Part shown: positions 9,149 to 18,798 of the stretch, one piece after another | Numbering within the stretch: position 1 is the first letter of the stretch | Layout: each line of letters starts with the position of its first letter | Assembly: GCF_024721975.1 (NCBI RefSeq) | Contig: NZ_JANQBB010000005.1 | Coordinates: forward strand, 1-64,000 | Length of the DNA: 64,000 bases | Origin: Paenibacillus endoradicis | GTDB taxonomy: Bacteria; Bacillota; Bacilli; Paenibacillales; Paenibacillaceae | Reading direction: 5' to 3' | The notes under the pieces: model-generated | What the model was told of the DNA's origin: nothing | Database searches by the model: none | The model's input: the letters and a program-made list of their open reading frames with translations, nothing else | Program-made: the position numbers and the translations under genes

Positions 9149-12100
9149 TTATTGGAATTTGAACCAGTTTAAGTTGAACTGACTGCCTGGTAAAAAGACA
9201 AAGGTTACAGTTTGTTTCCCATTAATTTCATCTAAATTAAATTCTCTTACCGTATAGTCATCGGAGTGACTGAATTCAACAAGTTGCTTACTGTCTCCAC
9301 TATCACCGCTGAATAAAATATTGATCGTGTTTTTATCAATTGGTGAATGTCCACAAATCGTTAGTTTGTTAGTACCCGCTTCTCCAAAGTCCATATCTTC
9401 AAAAATAATAGATACATTGTTACCGATATTTTCTATTGCTTCTTCTGTAATAGTAAAGGAGTCACCGTAAAGATGATTATGATCAAGAGCACGTAATTGT
9501 TCAAAAGCTTTATTAATTTTAGTAAACTGGAAACCCTTCAAATGAATTTTACGATTCAATACGATGGCTAATGAAGATACACCTTGTAGTCGTTTTGAAA
9601 GACTATATGTTTCTGGTTGATAGACGTTCCAAATGGTAGTCTTATGATAAGGTACCGTTGCAATCAAGGTAGATTGCGGCTCATACGGATACCCTTCCCA
9701 TAAATCCATCGTAAAGTATTCACTATCTAGAGAGAAGATTGGTAATGTAATCTCGTCAGAACCATAACTACCAAAGTCAATTTTATCGAAGTAGATAATA
9801 CTTTCGCCCTCTCGTGCAGTAGCTACCCCACGTTCATTACCATTCGTAAGATTGCGACTTTCCTCACTATGATATCCGGCAGAGACAAATTCATATGGAT
9901 TAATAAATGCTTGCCCTAACCCTGATATGTTAATCTCCATGAGCGAATAATGTTTAATCGAATCTGAACCATTTGTCGTTCCACAGCGAATATAAAGGTC
10001 ACCATCTCCGAGTGCAGTAATAACCGCATTATGTCCATTTGTTTCGATTGTCGCCAAATTAGCATCTACACCCGCTACGTTCGTAATTCTCCATTGCACA
10101 TCTTGATAAGTAGCGTTGCTAGGATACAATTTTACTTGAACAGGAATAGATTGCTGCTCTGCATTAAGCTTATTACCTTGTGGACATAAAATTTCTATTT
10201 TACGAACAGGTATTTCGTCTGAAGCAATTTCCTGAAGCTCTTTACCCTGTTTGTGTGAAGCATCAAATGAATAAAGTGAATATTGTTCACTATCGCTATT
10301 CATTTGTTCAGGTGCTACCGCTGTTAATGTTAACTCACTGGTAGGTAAACCATTGGAATTAGCACGTACCGTAATTGTACCTTCTTCTAATGTACTTGCC
10401 ACGATAGCAAGTAACTTCCCACTAAATAATTTACGATTAGTGCCTTTATAAGAATCATAATCGGTACTATCACCATTATCTAATCCTACAAGTCGACCAG
10501 GACCATCTATAGTGATATGAACACGGTTATTTGCATTTTCTACACGGTGACCCTCTACATCAGCAGTAGAAATTTCAATGAAGATAAGGTCAGATCCATC
10601 GGCAGAAATCGTTGTCTTATCCGGAGTTTGAACAATTGAAGTCGCATCTCCAAATGAAGATATAATATCTATAGCGATTACTATATCGTTCTCATCATAA
10701 GCAACAGCACGAAGTACGCCCTTCGTATATGGGATTTGCCATTCACCTAACAGCTTCTGTCCATGTGCATGATCAATTAGGTAAGTACCTTGTGAAACTT
10801 CATTGAAAAACAGTTCGATTTTCGGCGCATTAGAACAAACACGAATATCAATTAATTGTCCTTCAGAGAAATCCCAGTAAGGGAAAATATGAACCATCGG
10901 TTTAACTTTATAATTAGTCCATTCCGCTTGATAAATGTAAAATGAATCTTTCTTAAAGCCAGCAGTATCTAGCTGTCCAAAGTAAGAGTTTTTCGTATGA
11001 TAAGGTGTTGGTTCACCGATATAGTCAAATCCTGTCCATATAAATTGACCTAAAGAAAATGTAGCATCACGATCTGCTGTTATACAATATTCCGTGTTTT
11101 TAGCTCCCCAGCTAGTGGAACTATTTCCAAGTGCAGAACATTGTTCATCATCATCAGCTAACACAGATTGTGCTAGAGGGAAATGATAAATTCCTCTACT
11201 TTGAACAGTAGATGCAGTTTCACTACCGTAAATGACCCAATCAGGGTGCTCTTCATGGTGACGATCATAATATTTTTCTGCATAGTTATAGCCAGCGAAT
11301 GTAACGATGTCAGCACATTTCTGAGCATTTTCCCAAGGCATATAGTTAGAACCAATTGTTACGACAGCATTTTTGTTAGGATCATGAAGTAGTACCTCAT
11401 CAAGTAGTTCTTGACTAAGCTCCTGTCCGCGTTCATCTGCATGTGTATCATAAATCTCATTACCAATACTCCACATTAACATGCTAGGATGATTACGATC
11501 TCTACGCACCCAGCTGGCAACGTCCTTCTGCCACCACTCTGGATAGAATCGCGCAAAATCGTATGGATTTTTAGGTCGCTCCCACATATCAAATAATTCA
11601 GATACGATTAGAATGCCCATTTCATCAGCTAAGTCCATTAATTCAACTGCTGGCACATTATGAGCAGTACGAATAGCGTTAACGCCCATTTCTTGTAATA
11701 ATGAAATTTGACGTCGTAGTGCAACTTTATTTACAGCAGCACCTAGACTACCTAGATCATGATGCTGGCATACTCCATATATTTTTACGTGGCGGCCATT
11801 GAGGAAGAAGCCTTGCTCATTATCAAATTCCGTTGTACGGAATCCAAAGTTTTGAGTTTCTGTGTCAATGGTAGCGTCATTAACAAGTAGTTCAGTTCTA
11901 AGGCGATACAGATTAGGGGAGATAATATCCCACAGCAGCGGATCGCTTACAGACATGTTGCCATAAACAGTTACTGTGTTGCTAGCTTCAGCAGTAATGT
12001 TAACTTCTTGCTCTGCAAAAACCGTCCCATATTGATTGATAATTTGATGGCGAACTTTATATGTATCATCAGAATTGAGTTGATCCGAGAAAACAACCTC

Positions 12101-12616
12101 TGAAGCAACATCTACTGTCCATTCATTCCCGTTTTTCTCAGTAGTAATATAGGTTCCTTCAGATACAATGTGATTTTTCGGATAGGATTTCATCCAAACA
12201 GAGCGGTAAATACCGGCGCCGGAGTACCAACGAGAATTGGGAGATTGATGAATAACTTGTACGTAAATTTCATTGTTACCTACGATTAAGTAAGGTGTGA
12301 TTTCTAGTTCAAAACTAGAATATCCGTTTTTCCATGTCCCAACTTCCTGTCCATTGATAAATAAAGTCGAATCCATGTATACGCCTTCAAAGTAAAGCGA
12401 CGTTAGAGAATGATGGTCTAGTTCAGTTAACTGTAGCGTTTTACGATACCAGCCGACACTATTTTCATATAAATTATTTGAATCATAAATTAACCAGTCA
12501 TGAGGGATCGTTACAGGCATCCATTCGAACCCACTAGTAGCTACTGCTTCAAAATTAGTATGTAGTGGTTGTTTGGAAAAATACCAGTCATTGTTGAATG
12601 TACTTTTTAAACTCAT
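9149..12616 (-). CDS. Glycoside hydrolase family 2 beta-galactosidase, multidomain
   Basis: A 1155-residue GH2 enzyme without a signal peptide, so probably cytoplasmic. An N-terminal sugar-binding jelly roll (about 1-150) and an Ig-like sandwich come first. A TIM barrel follows with RTAHN, the acid/base Glu E387 in SIGNE and the nucleophile E466 in YGSETAS. A DUF4982-like domain, an Ig-like domain (VQTPDKTTISADG onward) and about 350 further residues resembling repeated sugar-binding modules complete it. Retaining beta-galactosidase is the likeliest activity, but beta-glucuronidase or other GH2 activities cannot be excluded. AAAGGAGC precedes the ATG. Transcribed alone, it ends in a strong terminator shared with its neighbour. 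Confidence 0.85.
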   Translation of the reverse strand: MSLKSTFNNDWYFSKQPLHTNFEAVATSGFEWMPVTIPHDWLIYDSNNLYENSVGWYRKTLQLTELDHHSLTSLYFEGVYMDSTLFINGQEVGTWKNGYSSFELEITPYLIVGNNEIYVQVIHQSPNSRWYSGAGIYRSVWMKSYPKNHIVSEGTYITTEKNGNEWTVDVASEVVFSDQLNSDDTYKVRHQIINQYGTVFAEQEVNITAEASNTVTVYGNMSVSDPLLWDIISPNLYRLRTELLVNDATIDTETQNFGFRTTEFDNEQGFFLNGRHVKIYGVCQHHDLGSLGAAVNKVALRRQISLLQEMGVNAIRTAHNVPAVELMDLADEMGILIVSELFDMWERPKNPYDFARFYPEWWQKDVASWVRRDRNHPSMLMWSIGNEIYDTHADERGQELSQELLDEVLLHDPNKNAVVTIGSNYMPWENAQKCADIVTFAGYNYAEKYYDRHHEEHPDWVIYGSETASTVQSRGIYHFPLAQSVLADDDEQCSALGNSSTSWGAKNTEYCITADRDATFSLGQFIWTGFDYIGEPTPYHTKNSYFGQLDTAGFKKDSFYIYQAEWTNYKVKPMVHIFPYWDFSEGQLIDIRVCSNAPKIELFFNEVSQGTYLIDHAHGQKLLGEWQIPYTKGVLRAVAYDENDIVIAIDIISSFGDATSIVQTPDKTTISADGSDLIFIEISTADVEGHRVENANNRVHITIDGPGRLVGLDNGDSTDYDSYKGTNRKLFSGKLLAIVASTLEEGTITVRANSNGLPTSELTLTAVAPEQMNSDSEQYSLYSFDASHKQGKELQEIASDEIPVRKIEILCPQGNKLNAEQQSIPVQVKLYPSNATYQDVQWRITNVAGVDANLATIETNGHNAVITALGDGDLYIRCGTTNGSDSIKHYSLMEINISGLGQAFINPYEFVSAGYHSEESRNLTNGNERGVATAREGESIIYFDKIDFGSYGSDEITLPIFSLDSEYFTMDLWEGYPYEPQSTLIATVPYHKTTIWNVYQPETYSLSKRLQGVSSLAIVLNRKIHLKGFQFTKINKAFEQLRALDHNHLYGDSFTITEEAIENIGNNVSIIFEDMDFGEAGTNKLTICGHSPIDKNTINILFSGDSGDSKQLVEFSHSDDYTVREFNLDEINGKQTVTFVFLPGSQFNLNWFKFQ

Positions 12617-13003
12617 TTTTGCATAGCTCCTTTAACGTGAAAAGTAATTTTATAATAATTAGTTAACAATAGGGAAGCATGATACGAAAAACGTCATACG
12701 TAAAATTAAAACTTACTATGAAATCATAGCATGTAACTTCTTTTTTCTCTATCATTAGAACTTACTTTATACTAGAAAAATTATAGTTAAACTGTTCTGA
12801 ATATCGCCACGAAATCGAGAATTTGAACGTAACTATCCACTGGTAGGAGATAAGCGCAAAATGGTACACTAGTAATAGACGAATTTACATATCTCAACAG
12901 TGGATATAAATATAAAAGTAATGGATTTTCTAAGTTGAAATTCTAACTTTAACAACTGCTATTAGTAGTTAATAGTGAATTTATGTATGAAAGGATGAAC
13001 GTA
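12617..13003. other. Divergent intergenic region between the GH2 gene and sbcD
   Basis: About 390 AT-rich bases separate two divergent genes and must hold both promoters. I see no convincing catabolite-response element, operator or riboswitch, and no gene-sized frame with a ribosome binding site. Confidence 0.5.
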
Positions 13004-14161
13004 TTGAAAATATTTCATACAGCGGACTGGCATCTAGGAAAAATAGTACAAGGTATATACATGACGGAAGATCAAGCGTATGTGCTTGAACAATTTGTTA
13101 GAGACGTTGAGCAAGAGAAACCAGATGTCGTAATTATCGCAGGCGATCTATATGATCGAGCTGTACCACCAACGGAGGCAGTAGATTTACTGAATAATAT
13201 ACTAGAACAACTTGTCCTAAAGTTGAAAATTCCGGTACTTGCGATTGCAGGTAATCACGATAGTCCCGATCGGATTGATTTTGCTGTGAAATTAATGGAG
13301 CGAAACGGTTTATATATGAGTGGACAACTTCGTTATCCGATAGAGCCTATTATTATGCATGATCAATATGGAGAAGTACATTTCTATCTCATACCATATG
13401 CTGATCCTGCTATCATACGTCATCTAATGGGTGATGATTCTATTCGTTCGCATAATGATGCGATGACTGCAATCGTTACTCATATTAAGAGCAATTGGGA
13501 TTCATCTGCTAGACATGTACTGATTGGACATGCATTCGTTACGCCTTATGGGGAACAAGAACAGAATACAAGTGATTCGGAACGCCCTTTGTCCATTGGT
13601 GGTGCAGAATATGTTAGTGCTCAGCTATTACAAGATTTTCACTATGTAGCTCTTGGTCATCTACATCAAGCCCATCATGTTGGAATTGAACATATTCGTT
13701 ATTCTGGATCACCATTGAAATATTCGATCTCGGAGGCGAATCATCATAAAGGTTATCTTGTCGTTAATCTGGGACAGCAATTCGTTACGATAGAGAAAAT
13801 TGCGCTTGAACCTAGAAGAGATATGCGCCGTGTCATTGGAGCTATAGCGGACATCGAACGTCACTCGATTAATGAAGATTATGTATACGTTACGTTAACT
13901 GATGATAATCCAGTATTATTCCCGATGGAAAAAATTCGCGCCGTATATCCGAATGCAATGCATGTTGATCGTAGTGCATCCCAGCGAAATAATATGGAGG
14001 ATAAGCAAGATGAGTCTACCACAATGATGAAGCACGAGTTGAAGCCGCTTGAACTTTTTGCAGCCTTCTATGAAGAAGTAAGAGGAACAGAGTTGACTCA
14101 AGATAAGCGGGAACGTTTTGCAGAGGCATTTGAAAAGATGATACAGGGGAGTGAACAATAA
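13004..14161 (+). CDS. sbcD: Exonuclease subunit SbcD (Mre11-like)
   Basis: A 385-residue metallophosphoesterase, the nuclease subunit of SbcCD, which cuts hairpin and protein-blocked DNA ends. Metal-binding motifs in order are HTADWHLGK, AGDLYDR, AGNHDSPD, IGHAFVT and LGHLHQAH. The reading frame opens at an ATG at 12983, but the family starts at KIFHTADWH. The TTG at 13004 has AGGA eight bases upstream, so I take TTG as the start. sbcC follows after three bases, as is usual. Confidence 0.93.
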   Translation: MKIFHTADWHLGKIVQGIYMTEDQAYVLEQFVRDVEQEKPDVVIIAGDLYDRAVPPTEAVDLLNNILEQLVLKLKIPVLAIAGNHDSPDRIDFAVKLMERNGLYMSGQLRYPIEPIIMHDQYGEVHFYLIPYADPAIIRHLMGDDSIRSHNDAMTAIVTHIKSNWDSSARHVLIGHAFVTPYGEQEQNTSDSERPLSIGGAEYVSAQLLQDFHYVALGHLHQAHHVGIEHIRYSGSPLKYSISEANHHKGYLVVNLGQQFVTIEKIALEPRRDMRRVIGAIADIERHSINEDYVYVTLTDDNPVLFPMEKIRAVYPNAMHVDRSASQRNNMEDKQDESTTMMKHELKPLELFAAFYEEVRGTELTQDKRERFAEAFEKMIQGSEQ

Positions 14162-14164
14162 CGA

Positions 14165-17100
14165 ATGAGACCATTAGAATTAATATTAACGGCATTCGGC
14201 CCCTACCGTGAGCGCGAAGTTATCGATTTCCGTGAACTACAGGATCATCGTCTCTTTGTTATATCTGGTAACACAGGAGCAGGGAAAACAACGATTTTTG
14301 ATGCGATATGTTTTGCACTATACGGATCCGCTAGTGGCGAAGATCGTGCGGAAGCGAGAATGCTTCGAAGTCAATTTGCCGATGAAAGTGTTCATACTGC
14401 AGTAGAGTTGAGTTTTATGGTTAAGGAAAAGAAATATCGCGTACTACGTCAGATGAAACATCGCAAAGGTAATAACAAAAGTGAGACAGGTGAAAAGATA
14501 GAGTTATATGAAGTAACAGCTAATGGTGAAGTACCTGCTGTTGATCGTTTTGTTATTGGCGATGTTAATATGAAGCTTGCTGATGTTATCGGACTAACAA
14601 AGGATCAATTCAGTCAAATTGTCATGTTACCGCAAGGGGAATTCCGTAAGCTGTTAACGTCCAGTACCGATAATAAAGAAGATATTTTACGGAAAATATT
14701 CCGAACTGAAAAATTCGATGAGCTTGAGCGGATTGTAGGTAATCAATATAAAGCGATGCAAGAGCAATATAGAGAACAGCAAGGATCACAGTTAAGTACA
14801 ATCGGCCATATCGTTGAACATCTGCCACTACGTGAAGGGTCTACACTAATGGCTACGTTCGCCCAAGAGCAACGAAATGTATTCCAAGTGCTAGAAGGAT
14901 TAGCAGATGAGGAAGGTTATTACGAGCTTGAACAGCAGCGTATAGAGCAACAGAAAATTGTACATGCTGAACATCTTTCTCAATCCAGAAGAGCACTGCA
15001 AGAAGCAGAGCAGACGAACAATAAGCTTGTAGAATATTCTCAGAAACAGACAGAGCAACACAATTTACTAGAGCAACAGTCATATTTCGAATCGATTCAA
15101 ATCCAAATTCAGCGTGCTGAACAGGCGCTATTTGTATCTGCATACGAAGCACGCTATGAGAGAGCAATGAATCAACGTCAAGCACGTCAACAGCAACACG
15201 AGCTGCAAAAGTTAAAACTAGTTGAAGTAAAGCAGCATGTGAGCCAGACACAACTAAGATATGTTGAACAGGAACAACAACAAATAGTGAGTAAGCAAGT
15301 GGAATTAGAATTACATGAACTCCAGCAGTTACTTCCTATTGTTCAGCAATACGGACAATTTCAGCAAGAGTATATACTAGCAGAGCAACGAGAAAAAAGT
15401 AGTCTAAAAAAACTAGAAGAGCTCGAAGGAGATGTACTTCAAGGTAAGGACAAACGGCTTCAATTACAACAATTTTTGCAAAATGTTGAGCAATACGGAC
15501 AACAAGCGATGCAACTACAATCCGCAATGAGTGAGGTTGAGAGACAAGGGAAATTAGTAAGTAGGATGGTTGACTACGCTAAGGAATTGCAACAGATGGA
15601 AGAGCACAAAGTAAGATTACATCAATCTGCAGTTTCAGCGAAGCAAGCTTTACTTCAAATGGAGCAATTATGGATTGAAGGACAGGCTAGCGAATTGGCA
15701 AGCCACCTACACGATGGTATGCCTTGCCCAGTCTGTGGAAGTGAGGCACATCCACATAAAGCAGAACTGTTAGCTGAGATTCCAACTAAAGTTCAATTGG
15801 ATGAAAGTAAAGCAAATCACATGAAGCGGGAACAAGAACTATTATCATGGCAGGCACAACGCTTAGCAAAATTCGAGCTACTTGAACAACAAATTGTAGG
15901 ACTTGAAGAGTCATTGCAACAGCAATTAACTACACTTTTAAAGACTGAAAATTATGTTGCAGACAAACTTCAGCTCGTATTAGAACAACAACAACAGCAG
16001 TTACGTGGCAACTGGAAACAATTCAAAGAACAACATGATCAATTACGAACTCAGTTAGAACTTGCTGAGTTACAGAAGCAACAATTACAGCGATTAGAGC
16101 AGCGACTAGAACAAAGTGAATTGCATAGAAGTCAATATCAGGCAGATTTACAGCAAGCTGCAATTCAAAAGGCAACACTTGGATCACGGTTGGAGCAATT
16201 AGAACTTCGCGTTCCCCTAGAACTTCGAGATGTGAGTATGCTGGAACAGCAAATGGTGCAAAAGCAGCAACAACTTGCTAAGTCAGAACAGCAGTGGAAA
16301 CTGATTGTAGATGTAATGGCTGAAGCAGAACGAGTTTTAGCTGCTACCATCGCTCAAGTTGAACATACAACACAAAGTCTACTAAGTGATGAGCAAGAGT
16401 TACTGCAAAGCGAAGCAGAATTTAAGCAGCAACTAGTTGAATCGGGTTTTGAAACAACGGCGCAATACACAGCTGCAAAGCTATCCAAAATAGATATTGA
16501 ACAAAAGATCGCATCCTATACTGCATATCGTGATCAACTAGCTAAACTAGCTACACAATTAGATTGGTTACAACAAGCTATTGCTGGTAAACAAATCGTA
16601 GATTGTGTTCCATTACAAGAGCAATTAGAACAGTTACAAGGACAATTTGAACATATTATTACGCTTGAGAGTCAAGTTTTTCATTATATCAAAGAGATCA
16701 AGCAGTATACCATTAAGTTACAAAGTAATAGAGGACAATTGCAGGAACTTGAAAAGAATTTAGCGATTGTAGCTGATCTATACACGACAATGAAGGGTGA
16801 TAACCCACTGAAGTTATCTTTCGAGCGATATATTCTTATCGATTATTTGGAGCAGATTATCGTGATGGCGAATATACGATTAGCTAATCTATCGAATGGA
16901 CAGTTCGAACTAAGACGTAGTGATCGTCTGGAAACACATGGTAAGCAAAGTGGACTCGGACTGGATGTTTATGACGCTTACACTGGACAGAATCGGGATG
17001 TTAAGACATTATCAGGTGGAGAAAAGTTCAATGCAGCTTTATGTCTAGCATTAGGAATGACCGATGTTATTCAATCACATCAAGGTGGCGTATCTATTGA

Positions 17101-17305
17101 AATGATGTTTATCGATGAAGGATTTGGCTCGTTAGATGAGGAATCTCTGCAAAAAGCAATCGGCACACTGATTGATCTGCAGCGAGCAGGTCGTATGATC
17201 GGAGTTATCTCTCATGTGCAAGAGTTGAAGGACGCATTACCTGCATGTTTGGAAGTATCGAAAAATCGAGACGGACATTCTCAGACAAGGTTTATGGTGA
17301 AATAA
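14165..17305 (+). CDS. sbcC: Exonuclease subunit SbcC (Rad50-like SMC ATPase)
   Basis: A 1046-residue SMC-type ATPase. Walker A is GNTGAGKTT (35-43). A Gln-loop region, two very glutamine-rich coiled-coil arms and a zinc hook CPVCGSEAH (521-529) at the apex follow. The ABC signature LSGGEKF (near 948) and Walker B MFIDEGFGSLDE (near 980) lie in the C-terminal lobe. It partners SbcD in DNA end processing. The coiled coils are unusually rich in Gln and Leu. A hairpin with AGACTCATC and its complement follows the stop at 17310-17347 but lacks a T-run. Confidence 0.95.
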   Translation: MRPLELILTAFGPYREREVIDFRELQDHRLFVISGNTGAGKTTIFDAICFALYGSASGEDRAEARMLRSQFADESVHTAVELSFMVKEKKYRVLRQMKHRKGNNKSETGEKIELYEVTANGEVPAVDRFVIGDVNMKLADVIGLTKDQFSQIVMLPQGEFRKLLTSSTDNKEDILRKIFRTEKFDELERIVGNQYKAMQEQYREQQGSQLSTIGHIVEHLPLREGSTLMATFAQEQRNVFQVLEGLADEEGYYELEQQRIEQQKIVHAEHLSQSRRALQEAEQTNNKLVEYSQKQTEQHNLLEQQSYFESIQIQIQRAEQALFVSAYEARYERAMNQRQARQQQHELQKLKLVEVKQHVSQTQLRYVEQEQQQIVSKQVELELHELQQLLPIVQQYGQFQQEYILAEQREKSSLKKLEELEGDVLQGKDKRLQLQQFLQNVEQYGQQAMQLQSAMSEVERQGKLVSRMVDYAKELQQMEEHKVRLHQSAVSAKQALLQMEQLWIEGQASELASHLHDGMPCPVCGSEAHPHKAELLAEIPTKVQLDESKANHMKREQELLSWQAQRLAKFELLEQQIVGLEESLQQQLTTLLKTENYVADKLQLVLEQQQQQLRGNWKQFKEQHDQLRTQLELAELQKQQLQRLEQRLEQSELHRSQYQADLQQAAIQKATLGSRLEQLELRVPLELRDVSMLEQQMVQKQQQLAKSEQQWKLIVDVMAEAERVLAATIAQVEHTTQSLLSDEQELLQSEAEFKQQLVESGFETTAQYTAAKLSKIDIEQKIASYTAYRDQLAKLATQLDWLQQAIAGKQIVDCVPLQEQLEQLQGQFEHIITLESQVFHYIKEIKQYTIKLQSNRGQLQELEKNLAIVADLYTTMKGDNPLKLSFERYILIDYLEQIIVMANIRLANLSNGQFELRRSDRLETHGKQSGLGLDVYDAYTGQNRDVKTLSGGEKFNAALCLALGMTDVIQSHQGGVSIEMMFIDEGFGSLDEESLQKAIGTLIDLQRAGRMIGVISHVQELKDALPACLEVSKNRDGHSQTRFMVK

Positions 17306-17369
17306 ATAAAGACTCATCTGTTTCTCATTAGGAGAGTCGATGAGTCTACATCTACACATACTATTTTTA

Positions 17370-17548
17370 GAGGTAGTTCAAAAAACGGACTTTGATTACG
17401 AAGTGATACAGGATGCTTTATCGCCATCGAAGATGAAGCGAACGTGGGAAGTCTGGGACTTGTGTACTTACTACGTACACCGGAGATCACTCCTTCCTCA
17501 AGTAGCGCTCCATCTTCTCGGTTTTGAAACCCTGCTTTTTGAACCTCT
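17370..17548 (+). repeat. Dispersed repeat family 1, copy B (full length, ~180 bp)
   Basis: The left end is AGAGGTAGTTCAAAAAACGG and the right end is CTGCTTTTTGAACCTCT, an imperfect terminal inverted repeat. Inside lies a hairpin GTGTAC-N7-GTACAC and the block AGTAGCGCTCCATCTTCTCG, both shared with copy D. A 70-codon open frame covers the element but has no ribosome binding site and no homology I recognise. Confidence 0.8.
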
Positions 17549-17572
17549 ATGAAAAGCTGTAGTTCTTACTAA

Positions 17573-18259
17573 TTAAAGTCCTGATGCGATTAGTGAGAAG
17601 ACAAAGAAAATAAATCCACCAACTAGTATTAAACTATTGAAAATTGTACCTAGAATACCGAAGATTTTACGGCGGTTTTTCAAGCACACGCTAATAATAC
17701 CGAAGATAAGTCCAATGAAACCGAAAAATCCGGAACTGAACATAAGCACTACACCAACAATGATTCCAACTAGTCCTGAAGGGATTCCGCTATCACTATT
17801 TAGTATAACATCTTCTATATAAGTTGGATCTTGCATTAATTCAAGTTCACTTAAACTTAATGAAGTCATACTAGAAAACATGACTACCAGTCCGATAATG
17901 ATTGTGAGAATTGAAACTAAAGAGAAAATGAAACTCGTAATACCAAGACCGGAATGTTTTAATGGTTGAACTGGTCCAGGCGGCGGTGGATAATTATGAT
18001 GTTGTTGTGGATTGCTGTTGGATGAACCATATGTTTGTGTATACTGTGTTTGATCGCCAGTAGCATATGCTGTTGGAGCGATGTTCTGTACACCAGCATG
18101 CTGAACCTCTTGCGCTAGGTTGGGATTGTAAGTTCCAAATGCTTTAAACGACTTAGGCTGAGAAGGTGCTAATTGCTCCGAAGAACTCTCAGTTGATGGT
18201 GTAGCTTGATTGTCGTTGGATGGAGATGGGCTAGATTTTGATTGATTATTATCTTCCAT
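17573..18259 (-). CDS. DUF4190 domain-containing membrane protein
   Basis: A 228-residue protein. The N-terminal ~100 residues are low-complexity, rich in Ser, Pro, Gln and Asn (ending YPPPPGPVQP), and probably cytosolic and disordered. A DUF4190-type module follows (HSGLGITSFIFSLVS), with three hydrophobic segments near 107-132, 165-188 and 202-226. The 30-residue stretch between the first two is acidic. Function is unknown for the family. AAGGAG lies upstream of the ATG. It is divergent from the DUF423 gene. Confidence 0.75.
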   Translation of the reverse strand: MEDNNQSKSSPSPSNDNQATPSTESSSEQLAPSQPKSFKAFGTYNPNLAQEVQHAGVQNIAPTAYATGDQTQYTQTYGSSNSNPQQHHNYPPPPGPVQPLKHSGLGITSFIFSLVSILTIIIGLVVMFSSMTSLSLSELELMQDPTYIEDVILNSDSGIPSGLVGIIVGVVLMFSSGFFGFIGLIFGIISVCLKNRRKIFGILGTIFNSLILVGGFIFFVFSLIASGL

Positions 18260-18319
18260 AACAAACTCCTTTAAACTAGTTTTTACTATTATACAATAAA
18301 AATGAAGAGGATGATGATA

Positions 18320-18700
18320 ATGTTTAGAAAGTACTTTTCAATTGGAGCAATTTGTGCAGCGCTCGCGATAGCGTTAGGTGCCTTTGGCGCACATGGATTA
18401 AAAGAAATTGTATCTGAACGGATGCTTCAAAATTTTGAAACAGGTGTCCGCTATCAGATGTATAATGCTTTAGGTCTCATGCTAATTGCACTTGCTTCAA
18501 CAATGGTGAAAGATTATAAAAAATTAGCTACTGGAGCAATATTAATTATTATTGGAATAATTATTTTCAGTGGTAGCTTGTATGTGATGGCATTAACTGG
18601 TAAGACAATACTTGGTGCAATTACACCTATCGGGGGCGTATCCCTTATAGCTGGTTGGATTTTTGTTGTGTGGGGAATTGCGGCGAATAAAGCAGATTAA
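18320..18700 (+). CDS. DUF423 family membrane protein (YwdK-like)
   Basis: A 126-residue protein with four hydrophobic segments and the DUF423 signature ALGAFGAHGLK, then FETGVRYQMYNALGLM. The family is widespread and of unknown function. The frame opens at 18302, but the ATG at 18320 has AGAGGA eight bases upstream and gives the usual family N-terminus, so it is preferred. Confidence 0.85.
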   Translation: MFRKYFSIGAICAALAIALGAFGAHGLKEIVSERMLQNFETGVRYQMYNALGLMLIALASTMVKDYKKLATGAILIIIGIIIFSGSLYVMALTGKTILGAITPIGGVSLIAGWIFVVWGIAANKAD

Positions 18701-18798
18701 CATTTTTTTCTATGATATTTGACAAATTTCGATTATAATATTGTATGTAGTGTGTTCTTTATTATAAATCCATAGCAAGATGAATTGAGGGATTACAG

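Noticed and set aside
14853..15251. 132-codon minus-strand frame inside sbcC
   Set aside because: It is antisense to Gln-rich coiled-coil codons, whose complement reads Leu/Val-rich, and has no ribosome binding site.
17340..17552. 70-codon open frame downstream of sbcC
   Set aside because: It coincides with dispersed repeat copy B, has no ribosome binding site and no recognisable protein features.
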